From Lyngbya sp. HA4199-MV5 (GTDB taxonomy: Bacteria > Cyanobacteriota > Cyanobacteriia > Leptolyngbyales > Leptolyngbyaceae): DNA of 64,000 nt. The notes under the pieces are model-generated. The model made no database searches, was not told the origin of the DNA, and worked only from the letters and a program-made list of their open reading frames with translations. The stretch lies in contig JAHHHL010000013.1 of NCBI GenBank assembly GCA_019359375.1, positions 1-64,000 on the forward strand. The letters run 5' to 3'. This document shows, piece by piece, positions 36,094 through 47,423 of the stretch (within the stretch, counting starts at the first letter, position 1; each line of letters begins with the position of its first letter). Position numbers and translations under genes: made by a program.

Positions 36094-37233
36094 TTATTGA
36101 CGATTTGCCAGGAACTCTTGTACGCGCTGCCAAACCTGTTCTAATAGCGTTGGACTGTCAGCATCAAACCACTCGATCGCCGGATCAGCCCGGAACCAGG
36201 TGCGCTGCCGTTTGGCAAACTGGCGAGTATGCAGCACGATCAACGCTTGGGTTTCTTCTAGCGATCGCTCACCTGCCAGATATTGCTTGCATTCCGCGTA
36301 GCCCAGCGTGCTGAGTAGCGGCAAGTCGGCTCCATATTTTTGGCAGAGATATTCAACCTCCTGCACCAAACCCGCTGCCATCATTTGTTTGGTACGCTGC
36401 TCAATGCGCCGATCGCTCTCCTCCACGCTTCCACAATCCAGACCGATCTGCAAAATGGGATAAGTGGGCGGTTGCTCACCCTGCTGTGCCGACATGGGCT
36501 GTCCCGTCACGTAAAAAACCTCCAGTGATCGCAACGTCCGCACCTGATCGTTGGGATGAATCCTCCTTGACCCATCCGGATCAACCTGCTGCAAAAGCGC
36601 ATAAAGCTGTGATTGCCCCAACGCTTGCAACTGCGATCGCAACTCCGGTTGGGGAGCCACACGCGGAATTTTCAACCCACGGACGATCGAGCGGATGTAG
36701 AGACCCGTGCCGCCGACGAGGAAGAGGGGTGTGGGGTGTAGGGTGTGGGGTGTGGGGTGGGAGAGTTTTGAGTTTTGAGTCTTAACTTCTTCCCCTGCTT
36801 CCTCCGCTCCCCCTGCCTCCCTTGCTCCCTCCGCCTTCTGCCTCCTACCTTCTGCCTCCTGCCTCCTGCCTCCTGCCTCCTCCCCCTCAATCAACCCCTG
36901 CGCCTTCTGCTGATACTCCGCCACCGTCAACGTCTCAGTGGGATCGCAGATATCAATCAAATAATGGGGCACCTGCTGCTGTTCGGCGATCGAGGGTTTG
37001 GCGGTACCAATGTTAAAGTCTCGATACACCTGGCGCGAGTCGGCGCTGAGGATGGCAGAATCAACTCGTTTTGCTTCATAGAGGCGCTGGGTGAGGGCGA
37101 TCGCCAGACCTGATTTCCCCGTTGCGGTGGCACCACAAACCACGATTAGATATGGTACAAACGTATTGTTTTCGATTAAATTAGAAAGAGGCGTTGTTGA
37201 CACGGTAAAAAGAGACTGATCCATCCCCATCAT
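36094..37233 (-). CDS. miaA: tRNA dimethylallyltransferase (MiaA) with a repeat-encoded insert
   Basis: MiaA adds a dimethylallyl group to A37 of tRNAs that read UNN codons. Seen: P-loop CGATATGKSGLAIAL, SADSRQVYRDFNIGTAKP, HYLIDICDPTETLTVAEYQ, LVGGTGLYIRS and a C-terminal RRTWFRAD-type segment (KRQRTWFRADPAIEWFD). Normal length is near 300; here it is 379. The excess is residues about 111-170 ([37 protein letters not shown]), which lie between the substrate-binding region and LVGGTG. Its N-terminus has about 27 extra residues. Divergent from gyrB. Confidence 0.96.
   Translation of the reverse strand: MMGMDQSLFTVSTTPLSNLIENNTFVPYLIVVCGATATGKSGLAIALTQRLYEAKRVDSAILSADSRQVYRDFNIGTAKPSIAEQQQVPHYLIDICDPTETLTVAEYQQKAQGLIEGEEAGGRRQEAEGRRQKAEGAREAGGAEEAGEEVKTQNSKLSHPTPHTLHPTPLFLVGGTGLYIRSIVRGLKIPRVAPQPELRSQLQALGQSQLYALLQQVDPDGSRRIHPNDQVRTLRSLEVFYVTGQPMSAQQGEQPPTYPILQIGLDCGSVEESDRRIEQRTKQMMAAGLVQEVEYLCQKYGADLPLLSTLGYAECKQYLAGERSLEETQALIVLHTRQFAKRQRTWFRADPAIEWFDADSPTLLEQVWQRVQEFLANRQ
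36725..36890 (-). repeat. Four-block heptamer cassette inside miaA
   Basis: On the coding strand the order is GGCAGGA/GGCAGAA units, a GGAGCAAGGGAGGCAGGGGG purine block, ACTCAAA units, then CACCCCA units. This is the same order as in valS and larB. Confidence 0.93.
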
Positions 37234-37280
37234 AAACGGCGCTTGAAATTGCCCTAAAACCGCTTAAAACCCTTTTGTGT

Positions 37281-37307
37281 TATAATTTTGATAGATTTTG
37301 CTATTAT
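37281..37307 (+). promoter_or_regulatory. Probable gyrB promoter region (-10-like boxes)
   Basis: TATAAT (37281-37286) and TATTAT (37302-37307) lie 45-70 bp upstream of the gyrB ATG in the AT-rich 118-bp gap between the divergent miaA and gyrB. No good -35 match stands at 17 bp, so the exact start is undecided. Confidence 0.45.
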
Positions 37308-37309
37308 GA

Positions 37310-39289
<1,980 letters not shown>

Positions 39290-39346
39290 GGGCTGTTTCT
39301 CATTCCCTTCAAATTAGTTCCTGTTGCCAACAATGTGAGATTCTGA

Positions 39347-40342
<996 letters not shown>

Positions 40343-40347
40343 CGGTT

Positions 40348-40398
40348 AGATTGGGAGTAGGGAATAGGGAGTGGGGAGTCGGGAGTGGGGAGTCGGGC
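40348..40398. repeat. GGGGAGT heptamer run between por and the peptidase
   Basis: Seven GGGAGTA/GGGGAGT/CGGGAGT units lie immediately after the por stop, and the following peptidase frame stays open through them. Confidence 0.85.
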
Positions 40399-40418
40399 AT
40401 TCCGAAGCAGAAGAGCTA

Positions 40419-41264
40419 GTGAGGCTAAAGGAACAGCTCTACGTGCATCTCGTGCAGGTTGCTCGCGATCGTGACCCATACCTGGCAACAGCAGGGCACT
40501 TTTTTGTCCGCGAGTACGTTCGGGCGCAGTTGGCGCAGTGGGGCACGGTGGAAACCCATGCGTTTCAGCAGCAAGGCACTGAGTTTCAGAATTTGATCTT
40601 AAATTTGGCGGGACGATCGTCCAAGCCGCCCATTCTGATTGGTGCCCACTACGATGCGGTTCCTGGCTCACCAGGAGCGGATGACAATGCAACGGGAGTA
40701 GCAGTGCTGCTGGAACTGGCGCGATTCTTTGCAACTGAACCAGCACGTCATCCTCTTCGCCTGGTGGCATTTGATTTAGAAGAGACGAGTTACGATCGCG
40801 CTGGCAGCACCCGCTACGCCAATTTTTTACAGCAAGGCTTGCAGCAAGAACCGCTACGCCTCATGCTGTCTTTAGAAATGCTGGGCTACTGCGCTCACAC
40901 GCCTGGTTCGCAACGGTATCCAGCAGGCTTGCAGCATTTTTATCCAAATCAGGGAAATTTCATTGCGCTAATTGGTAACTTGAAAACGATTCCCGATTTA
41001 ATGCGGCTAAGCCATCATCTGCGATCGTGCGATGCGCCCTGTGAATGGCTGCCCGCTGGCAAACGAGGACTCATTTTACCGGAGACTCGACGGAGTGACC
41101 ATGCCGCTTTTTGGGATAAGGGCTACCGGGCGCTGATGGTGACAGATACATCCTTTCTTCGCAACCCGCACTATCACAAACGTAGCGATTGTCTGGAAAC
41201 ATTAAATCTCGATTTTCTGGCAAAAGTTTGTCGTGGTTTGATGCAAGGCATTCAGCAATTGTAG
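40419..41264 (+). CDS. M28 family zinc aminopeptidase-like protein
   Basis: Seen: LIGAHYDAVPGSPGADDNAT (two metal ligands H and D), LVAFDLEETSY (catalytic and metal-bound glutamates), SLEMLGYCA, and SDHAAFWDKGYRALMVTDT with the last histidine. The enzyme probably removes N-terminal residues or cleaves small peptides. GTG 40419 (preceded by AGAAGAG) is preferred to the upstream frame, which is heptamer DNA. 281 residues. Confidence 0.87.
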   Translation: MRLKEQLYVHLVQVARDRDPYLATAGHFFVREYVRAQLAQWGTVETHAFQQQGTEFQNLILNLAGRSSKPPILIGAHYDAVPGSPGADDNATGVAVLLELARFFATEPARHPLRLVAFDLEETSYDRAGSTRYANFLQQGLQQEPLRLMLSLEMLGYCAHTPGSQRYPAGLQHFYPNQGNFIALIGNLKTIPDLMRLSHHLRSCDAPCEWLPAGKRGLILPETRRSDHAAFWDKGYRALMVTDTSFLRNPHYHKRSDCLETLNLDFLAKVCRGLMQGIQQL

Positions 41265-41526
41265 CGTTTCTGTTTCAGCGCGATACGTGGCGATTTGAAA
41301 GAGAAGGCGCGCTTGGGGCGATAAAACTTTATGGCAACGCTGACAGCTACTTACAGCGTTTTCCAATTTGCTGAGGTACACCTTACTCCCTTGACTCCTG
41401 TACTCCCTGCATAGATCTGTACTTCACTTGATTAAAAATTGCTGTATGTGCTTGAAGCACGCTGGATCGATTCTACTCATGTCTCTGAGTCACCCTTTCA
41501 CAAAGACTTGAAGGCTTCATTCAAAC
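41265..41526. other. Gap after the peptidase
   Basis: No gene seen. Part of it (CTGTACTTCACTTGATT, then TGCTGTA, 41412-41438) resembles the end of the MITE-like element at 22849-22996 in reverse orientation. A few CTCCCTT/CTCCTGT heptamers lie before it. Confidence 0.5.
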
Positions 41527-41677
41527 CAGGGTCATTGTATTCTAAGCATCGAGTCCTATTGACAGCAGATTTGATAGCGGATGCAGCGGCTCAGCGATCG
41601 ACAAAAAGTGAAAAAAGCATCTGTTTCATCTGTTCTCATCCGCTGCTTGCCCATTGTTCGACAGAGTGAAATTGCCC
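41527..41677. mobile_element. MITE-like element, family 1, copy 3 (diverged)
   Basis: CAGGGTCATTGTATTCT and AGAGTGAAATTGCCC are the ends. Interior blocks CGAGTCCTATTGACAGCAG and ATCTGTTTCATCTGTTCTC match copies 1 and 2. TCATTCAA occurs on both sides (41517-41524 and 41680-41687), a probable 8-bp target duplication. Confidence 0.72.
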
Positions 41678-41868
41678 GGTCATTCAAGCCTTGAAGTGAG
41701 CGCATTTGATCAGGATGCTTTGGTAAGAAGCGCGCGCATAAATTTTTCGACCTGACCGCTTAACACAGAGATTTCATCCGAGCATTGCTGTTACAACTCC
41801 GCGAAATTAATGAGACCACTTATGCTTTTTAGAGCTATCGTGTAAGAACAGCGATTGGGGAGAGATTC

Positions 41869-42603
41869 ATGCGTAAACTTGTGTTTGTAGGACTTGCTGG
41901 CGCGATCGCGCTGACCGTTGCCAGTTGTTCGTCTGATTCAGGTGGCGATGTGGCGACTTCCCCATCCCCTGTTGCATCTGTTGCTGTTAAAAAACCCGCA
42001 ACGACTCAGCCATTTGGTGCAAAAGCAGCTCCACTGGTAGCCCAAAAGCCACCCGCTGGGAGTAGTATTCCTGGTTTGATTCAATCCACCAATGGCGACG
42101 AGCGCGCCAAGCAGGTGCAGGCAAGCATTGACAGCCAAAAAGGGAAAGACCCTTTTGCAGGACTGCCTGTGAAACTACAACAGCCTCGGACAGCGGTAAA
42201 TAGCCAGAATGTACCCACGGTGCGCCAGTTACCTGCTACACCAAGAGCCATTACTCGGAGACCGACGACGACTGCCTTTAATCCTAGAACGCCACTGCCA
42301 CCTGGAAGTTCAGGTGTTCCGGCAATCAAAACGCTACCACCATTGCCTTCTACCACGCTAGCAAGTGCGGTTGAAGTGAGCGGTGTGGTCATGGTCGGGA
42401 GAGTGGCACAGGCGATCGTGAAAGCGCCGAATGAAGAAACCAGTCGCTACGTGCGGGTGGGGCAGCGGCTCTCAAACGGACAGGTGTTGGTGAAGCGCAT
42501 TGAAATGAATGAAGGGTCTGATCCGATCGTCGTTCTGGAAGAAAACGGAGTTGAAGTATCCAGAGCCGTTGGGACGACCGTTGCAGCCAATAAACCTGCC
42601 TGA
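41869..42603 (+). CDS. Lipoprotein with a C-terminal PilP/GspC-like domain
   Basis: The signal peptide ends in a lipobox (LTVASC, cysteine at 24). Residues 25-165 are a low-complexity P/A/T/S-rich linker, suited to crossing the periplasm or cell wall. The last 80 residues (VEVSGVVMVGRVAQAIVKAP, then RYVRVGQRLSNGQVLV and VVLEENGVEVSR) show the strand pattern of PilP/GspC-type beta domains, which connect pilus or secretion machinery parts. The rest of a pilus operon is not nearby, so the role is open. Confidence 0.7.
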   Translation: MRKLVFVGLAGAIALTVASCSSDSGGDVATSPSPVASVAVKKPATTQPFGAKAAPLVAQKPPAGSSIPGLIQSTNGDERAKQVQASIDSQKGKDPFAGLPVKLQQPRTAVNSQNVPTVRQLPATPRAITRRPTTTAFNPRTPLPPGSSGVPAIKTLPPLPSTTLASAVEVSGVVMVGRVAQAIVKAPNEETSRYVRVGQRLSNGQVLVKRIEMNEGSDPIVVLEENGVEVSRAVGTTVAANKPA

Positions 42604-42707
42604 TACCTGCTGCCAACGATTTGCAACGACTCATATTCACTGTGATGACGTTGGCGCTAGAGTGAAAAGACACGTTTAGCGATCGCTTCTACCTGAAGTG
42701 CGCGATT

Positions 42708-43373
42708 ATGACACAGGCAACCACTCACCAACTGTCCTGGTTTTTGGGAGGAACCGATCTCGCTGATCTGCTGTTTGCACCCAACCAGCAACCCGATCCC
42801 CGCTTGACGCAGGATGCTGACTTGCTCCGTGCGTTCAATTTTGTGCCAGGGCTGAAAGAACTGCTCATGCTCCGCCAGGTTCACGCGTTGGAACACGCAA
42901 CCGTCTGGGTGCTCAGCAGTGGGGCAAAACCACATCAGTCGGCAGCAACCGTGTCAGACAATGAGTTACTCGGCGGTATCTCAACCGATCGCGGCTTTTA
43001 CCTCTATGGGCAGGTCAATCCGATCGAGTTACATCGAGCGGTTCAGGTTGCACTGCAGCGACTCACGGCTGGCGAGTGGCATTTAGCGGTTCACCCACGT
43101 TGTGGTACAAATTTGTCGGTAGGCATGCTACTGACAGCAGGCTTTGTCCTTGGTGCCGCCGCGCTGTTGCCTCGTAGCCCGATCGAGCAATTCGTTGGGT
43201 TAGGGGTAGCTGCTGCCACTGCCGCGCATCTGACCCCTGATTTGGGTCGCTTTGCTCAGCAGTACATTACGACTGCCATTCCGTTTAACCTGGCGATCGA
43301 GAGCATCACCTCCAGCAAAGATGCGATCGGTCGTCCAGCCCATTTCGTTCAGGTCAGTTGGAAAGACGTGTGA
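42708..43373 (+). CDS. Cyanobacterial conserved membrane protein (DUF6391-like)
   Basis: 221 residues: LKELLMLRQVHALEHATVWV, then the soluble GGISTDRGFYLYGQV and HPRCGTNLSVGMLLTAGFVL with one to two hydrophobic helices, ending in HFVQVSWKDV. The HALEHATVWVL and HPRCGTN motifs are characteristic, and the histidines could bind metal. Function unknown. Preceded by a 105-bp gap after the lipoprotein, same strand. Confidence 0.72.
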   Translation: MTQATTHQLSWFLGGTDLADLLFAPNQQPDPRLTQDADLLRAFNFVPGLKELLMLRQVHALEHATVWVLSSGAKPHQSAATVSDNELLGGISTDRGFYLYGQVNPIELHRAVQVALQRLTAGEWHLAVHPRCGTNLSVGMLLTAGFVLGAAALLPRSPIEQFVGLGVAAATAAHLTPDLGRFAQQYITTAIPFNLAIESITSSKDAIGRPAHFVQVSWKDV

Positions 43374-43390
43374 GAAGACAAAAGGACACG

Positions 43391-43483
43391 GCTTACGCAA
43401 ACCTCGGAGGTTTGAACCAGGCATCAGGTATCATCCCAACGTAGGCGCTTAAACCTCCGAGGCTTTGGTAAACATGCGTCAGC
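43391..43483. repeat. Palindromic element with AACCTCGGAGGTTT arms
   Basis: GCTTACGCAAACCTCGGAGG (left) is inverted as AAACCTCCGAGGCTTTGG, then ATGCGTCAGC (right), 93 bp overall. The outer ends GCTTACGCA and TGCGTCAGC also pair. This is the same family as 19467-19500, there with only TAT as loop. Confidence 0.8.
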
Positions 43484-43514
43484 TCTGAAGGATATCAAGG
43501 GACTTTTTTAGCCT

Positions 43515-44426
43515 TTATCCTTCAGCCTTTATCCTTTCTTTCAGCCTGTTCGCTGTCCGCAAAATTTGTCCTGCCAGGATTGCCGCGCCAAACCCATTGT
43601 CAATATTGACGACCCCAACGCCAGCAGCACAAGAGTTCAGCATCGTAAGTAGGGGGGCTAACCCGTTGAAACTGGCTCCATACCCAATGCTGGTGGGTAC
43701 TGCAATGACAGGACACTCTGCCAGCCCTGCAACGACGCTGGGCAGCGCCCCTTCCATCCCAGCTACCACAATGAGGACATCGGCTTGAGCGATCGCCCAG
43801 CGGTTTTCCAGCAGACGGTGGATGCCAGACACGCCCACATCCCACAGTCGATTGACCTTAAAGCCGCATAGATCAGCCGTCACAGCCGCTTCTTCCGCAA
43901 CGGGGAGATCAGCCGTGCCTGCGGAGAGAATGCTGATGGTGCCGGAGTGGGGTGTGGGGTGTGGGGTGTGGGGTGTGGGGTATGGAGTTTTGAGTTTTGA
44001 GTTTTGAGTTTGTTCTGCTGCCTCCTCCGCTCCCCTTGCTTCCCTTGCTTCTGCTGCCTCCTGCCCTCTGCCTTCTGCCTCCTGCCTTCTCTTCAACGCA
44101 CAAATGCGTGCTGTCGCGTAATACTCCACATCCGGTACACGATCCTTCAGTTGGGTATACACGTCTGGCTCGATGCGGGTTGCCATGACGATCGCCGATC
44201 GCTCTCGCATGACTTCCATAATTTGAGCAATTTGATCAGGCGTTTTACCCAAACCCCAGATGAATTCGGGAAAGCCAGTGCGGAGAGCGCGGTGATGGTC
44301 AATACGAGCAAAGTCTTCGACGGTTTCAAAGTTCAAGTTTTTAAGTTTGTCAAACGCAAGCTCTGGAGCGATTTCACCAGCGGCAACGGCGTGGAGGAGC
44401 TGCTTGAGATGGTCGGGTTGAGTCAT
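43515..44426 (-). CDS. larB: LarB-type AIR-carboxylase-domain protein with a repeat-encoded insert
   Basis: LarB carboxylates and hydrolyses nicotinate adenine dinucleotide in making the nickel-pincer cofactor. Seen: an N-terminal domain (ELAFDKLKNLNFETVEDFAR, DHHRALRTGFPEFIWG), then the PurE-like domain ISILSAGTADLPVAEEAAVT, DVGVSGIHRLLENRWAI, VVAGMEGALPSVVAGL, PTSIGYGASFNGLAPLLTML and NIDNGFGAA. Between them, residues about 110-160 are a foreign, heptamer-encoded stretch at the domain linker. No larC or larE lies next to it. Confidence 0.93.
   Translation of the reverse strand: MTQPDHLKQLLHAVAAGEIAPELAFDKLKNLNFETVEDFARIDHHRALRTGFPEFIWGLGKTPDQIAQIMEVMRERSAIVMATRIEPDVYTQLKDRVPDVEYYATARICALKRRQEAEGRGQEAAEAREARGAEEAAEQTQNSKLKTPYPTPHTPHPTPHSGTISILSAGTADLPVAEEAAVTADLCGFKVNRLWDVGVSGIHRLLENRWAIAQADVLIVVAGMEGALPSVVAGLAECPVIAVPTSIGYGASFNGLAPLLTMLNSCAAGVGVVNIDNGFGAAILAGQILRTANRLKERIKAEG
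43946..44091 (-). repeat. Four-block heptamer cassette inside larB
   Basis: In coding order: GGCAGRA units, a GGGGAGCGGAGGAGGCAGCAG purine block (shortened here), ACTCAAA units, CACCCCA units. It encodes [20 protein letters not shown] and [11 protein letters not shown]. Confidence 0.93.
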
Positions 44427-44772
44427 TTGAAGTAAGGAGAGAGGGGTGAGGGGTGAAGGGAGTTGTTGGTTTTTAGTTGTTAGTTGTTAGAAGGAGAGAG
44501 GAGTCAGGAGTGAAGGGAGTTGTTGGTTGTATAGCCTTTCGGGCATTCAAGAAAAGTTGTTAGTTGTTAGAAGGAGAGAGGGGGCGGGAGTCAGGCTTCA
44601 ACGTGAGCGCTCAGCCGAACGGAGTCAGGAGTCAGGAGTCAGCTTGAGAGTTTTTAGTTGTTGGTTGTTAGCGCATGAGCAGCTTCTGACTCTTTCTAGA
44701 AACTAACAACTAACAACCAACAACTCCATTGCCTTTAGCCTTCATACTTCCCCACTCCCTACTCCCCACTCC
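44427..44772. repeat. 346-bp gap filled with heptamers
   Basis: GTTGTTA/GTTGTTG, AGGAGAG, AGTCAGG and ACTCCCT/ACTCCCC units follow each other with few unique bases between. AGTTGTTGG-type and GAGTCAGGAG-type blocks each occur two to three times. No gene, tRNA or clear terminator is seen. Confidence 0.8.
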
Positions 44773-46752
44773 CTACTCCCTAATTCTAAGTTCTTGAATA
44801 TTCCACAGACCCCAACTGGGTAAACCTGTGTATTGCAGTCCTTGGACGCGATCGCGGACTGCCATCAAGGCGCGATCGTTGACGAGGTGGATCACGGGAA
44901 GTTGTTCTTGCACGATGCGCTGGAATTCTCCATAGATCGCTTTGCGCTTTGTGGTATCCAGTTCGCGTGCGCCTTCGATGAAGAGGCGATCGATGGTGGT
45001 TTCCCAGTCCTTGGGTGCCCAGTCTTGCAGGGGTGGTTGTCCAGGTTGTTGCTTGAGATTGAACCCATGCGAGGCACCGCTGCTCACCCACAAATTTGCG
45101 GCGGCGTGGGGTTCAATGCCGCCTGTAAACCCGATCATATGGGCATCCCAATCGCGGGTTGTGTTGACTTTCTCAATCAACACGTTGAAGTTGATGGGCG
45201 TATAGTCAACCTTGATGCCGATTTTGCCGAGATCTTGCTGCACCTGCGCCCCGATCGCGACTCTCACAGGATTATTGGCATTGGTAATCAAGCTGAACTG
45301 GACGCGGTGGTTCTCTGCATCGAACAACTGACCCTGAGCGTTGTACTTAAAACCTGCCTGCTTCAACAGGGTTCTGGCTTTTTCGGGGTCATAGTCATAC
45401 ACCTTGAGTCCGTCTTTGAGAAAGAACGGGCTTTGCACCGAAATCGGGGAGTTTTGAATGACACCCAAACCCCGAAACAGATTGTTGTTGATGCGCTGAC
45501 GATCGATCCCATACGCTACAGCCTGCCGAAACGCCAGTGTATTGAACCAGCCCGATTTAATTGGGTCTACCAGCGGTTTGCCCTTTTTATCTTTGGCGGT
45601 ATTGAGGTTAAAGGTGAGATAAAGGGTGCCTGACCACGGACCCCCATCGTGGATGGTAAACCCGCCGCGTTTTTCCTCCCGTTTGAGCAGGGGCACGTAC
45701 TCCGATCGCAGCGGTCGCACATCGCCGATGACATCCATATCTCCCGATCGAAACCGCAAAAGCTGGGTATCCAGGCTCTCGACCACTTGCCAAATGATGC
45801 GATCGACATAGGGCAGTTGGGTTCCCTGAGCATCTTTGCGCCAGTAGTAAGGATTGCGCCGAAAGATGAGCCGCTGTCCGGGAATGTAGCGCTCCATCAA
45901 GTAAGGACCATTCACGATCACCTTGGTTGGGTCAGTGTCGGTGCCCCAGGTAGACAGAAACTTCAGGTTGCCGTCTGAGCCTTTGGTTTTCAGCGTCTCT
46001 GCAAGGGCGTGCTTGGGCAAAATCACAATGCCGTCTGGTCCGGCGGTGGCGTTCAATAGCGGTGCAAACGGTTCTGGCAATAAGAACTCAACCCGCAAGT
46101 CATCCAGTTTCCGCACATCGGGATAGGCTTTATTGACTCCAATTTGAATGCCTTCTTTCGCATCGGTGGGCACATCCGGGTTTGCCACCACATCCCGGTA
46201 GGTAAACACCACATCATCCGCGGTGAGAGGTTCCCCATCAGACCATTTCAAGCCATCACGGAGCTTGAAGACGATTCGCTTATGGTCGGCTGAAATTTGC
46301 CAGGACTCTGCCAGGGATGGCTCGATCGCCCCCGTCACCCCGTTCTCCTGCGTCAGACAATCATAAGCAAACAGAAAAATGCTGGGAAAGGTATTTTTGT
46401 TCGCAAAGTTAAAGGTGTTGGGGTCGGTGATGGTGCTGAGAATCAACTGACTGCCTTGCGCAGCCTGTGTCCGCAACTGATCAGGTTGACAGCCAGTCAG
46501 CAAGCAAGCGAAGGCAAGTCCTAGCGCAAGACTAGAAAAAGCCTTCAGGGAGCGGTTTGCTAAACACAGTCTCCAGCCCGTTCTAGCGCGAACCTTGAGT
46601 GCCGCTGGTGCAAGTAAGCGCTGTCTATCCCGCTTTTGGACAGCTTCACCCTGGCGATCGTCCCCCGTTGAGCGATGATCGGACATGCCGATCGCGATCG
46701 CCCACCGAAACCAGTCGTGCAGCGTGTGAGCCAGGGAGATGACAAAAACCAT
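44773..46752 (-). CDS. Family-5 extracellular solute-binding lipoprotein (peptide/opine type)
   Basis: The mature protein starts at a lipobox (LALGLAFACLLTGC). The SBP_bac_5 pattern follows: NTFNFANKNTFPSIFLFAYD, EPSLAESWQISADHKRIVFK, LRDGLKWSDGEPLTADDVVF, GIDRQRINNNLFRGLG, YDPEKARTLLKQAGFKY and a final IHLVNDRALMA. It binds peptides or nickel-type ligands for an ABC importer whose permease genes are not adjacent. The N-terminal 60 residues before the lipobox helix are unusually long; the real start may be downstream of ATG 46752, but no better codon is clear. Confidence 0.88.
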   Translation of the reverse strand: MVFVISLAHTLHDWFRWAIAIGMSDHRSTGDDRQGEAVQKRDRQRLLAPAALKVRARTGWRLCLANRSLKAFSSLALGLAFACLLTGCQPDQLRTQAAQGSQLILSTITDPNTFNFANKNTFPSIFLFAYDCLTQENGVTGAIEPSLAESWQISADHKRIVFKLRDGLKWSDGEPLTADDVVFTYRDVVANPDVPTDAKEGIQIGVNKAYPDVRKLDDLRVEFLLPEPFAPLLNATAGPDGIVILPKHALAETLKTKGSDGNLKFLSTWGTDTDPTKVIVNGPYLMERYIPGQRLIFRRNPYYWRKDAQGTQLPYVDRIIWQVVESLDTQLLRFRSGDMDVIGDVRPLRSEYVPLLKREEKRGGFTIHDGGPWSGTLYLTFNLNTAKDKKGKPLVDPIKSGWFNTLAFRQAVAYGIDRQRINNNLFRGLGVIQNSPISVQSPFFLKDGLKVYDYDPEKARTLLKQAGFKYNAQGQLFDAENHRVQFSLITNANNPVRVAIGAQVQQDLGKIGIKVDYTPINFNVLIEKVNTTRDWDAHMIGFTGGIEPHAAANLWVSSGASHGFNLKQQPGQPPLQDWAPKDWETTIDRLFIEGARELDTTKRKAIYGEFQRIVQEQLPVIHLVNDRALMAVRDRVQGLQYTGLPSWGLWNIQELRIRE

Positions 46753-46949
46753 GCTGAAAATGATGAAAGGGAGAACTATTCTTTACCAGTTTGCGTCTAA
46801 AGTCCTTGTTCCGCGCATAAAATTCGTACCTTAACCCACAAGCAGAGGGCGATGAGCGATGATAGTAGAGTAATCGTCTGCGTATCATCGATTGAATGCA
46901 AGGCATTGCTTCACACATAAAACTCCGTTACAGCGGTGAGAGGAAGGTT

Positions 46950-47411
46950 ATGGCAAGTCGCTTACAGTGGAGTGGTTGGCTGATTTCACTCGGTGTTCTG
47001 GGGGCACTACCTGTGCTGGCACAGTCTAATTTTGGCGGCTTGACGCTGGGCAATGACAAGCAAGCAGGTACTTTATCAGGCTCGACTGGCGGCTCTACGT
47101 CGCTACCCGCGATCGTCAGCAATCACGATCGCAACAACAACACCTGTCTTGGCTTTGGCGATCCCACTCCCGACCACATTCTGGTTTTGCAGCAAAATTT
47201 TCCAACCCTGAACCTACGCGTCAACAGCGGTGGCGGTGGCACGACCCTGGTGATTCAAGGGGCGCGAGATGTTCGCTGTAGCGACAACAGCACCGCGAAG
47301 AAGGATGCCAGCCTTAGCGATACCGATTGGCAAGCTGGCACTTACAAAGTTTGGGTCGGCACAGCGGCTCCGGGTGCCCGTCGGAACTATACGCTCTCTG
47401 TAAAACCGTAG
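46950..47411 (+). CDS. Secreted hypothetical protein
   Basis: 153 residues. A signal peptide (MASRLQWSGWLISLGVLGAL, cleaved near LAQS) is followed by a serine/glycine/threonine-rich linker and a beta-rich domain with two cysteine-containing turns (NNNTCLGFGDPTPDHILVLQ, GARDVRCSDNST). ATG 46950 has a strong GAGAGGAAGG ribosome site. The fold resembles periplasmic beta-sandwich domains seen in many cyanobacterial orphan genes; no function is claimed. It ends 13 bp before the glycerate kinase start. Confidence 0.75.
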   Translation: MASRLQWSGWLISLGVLGALPVLAQSNFGGLTLGNDKQAGTLSGSTGGSTSLPAIVSNHDRNNNTCLGFGDPTPDHILVLQQNFPTLNLRVNSGGGGTTLVIQGARDVRCSDNSTAKKDASLSDTDWQAGTYKVWVGTAAPGARRNYTLSVKP

Positions 47412-47423
47412 TACCCCTTGCGT

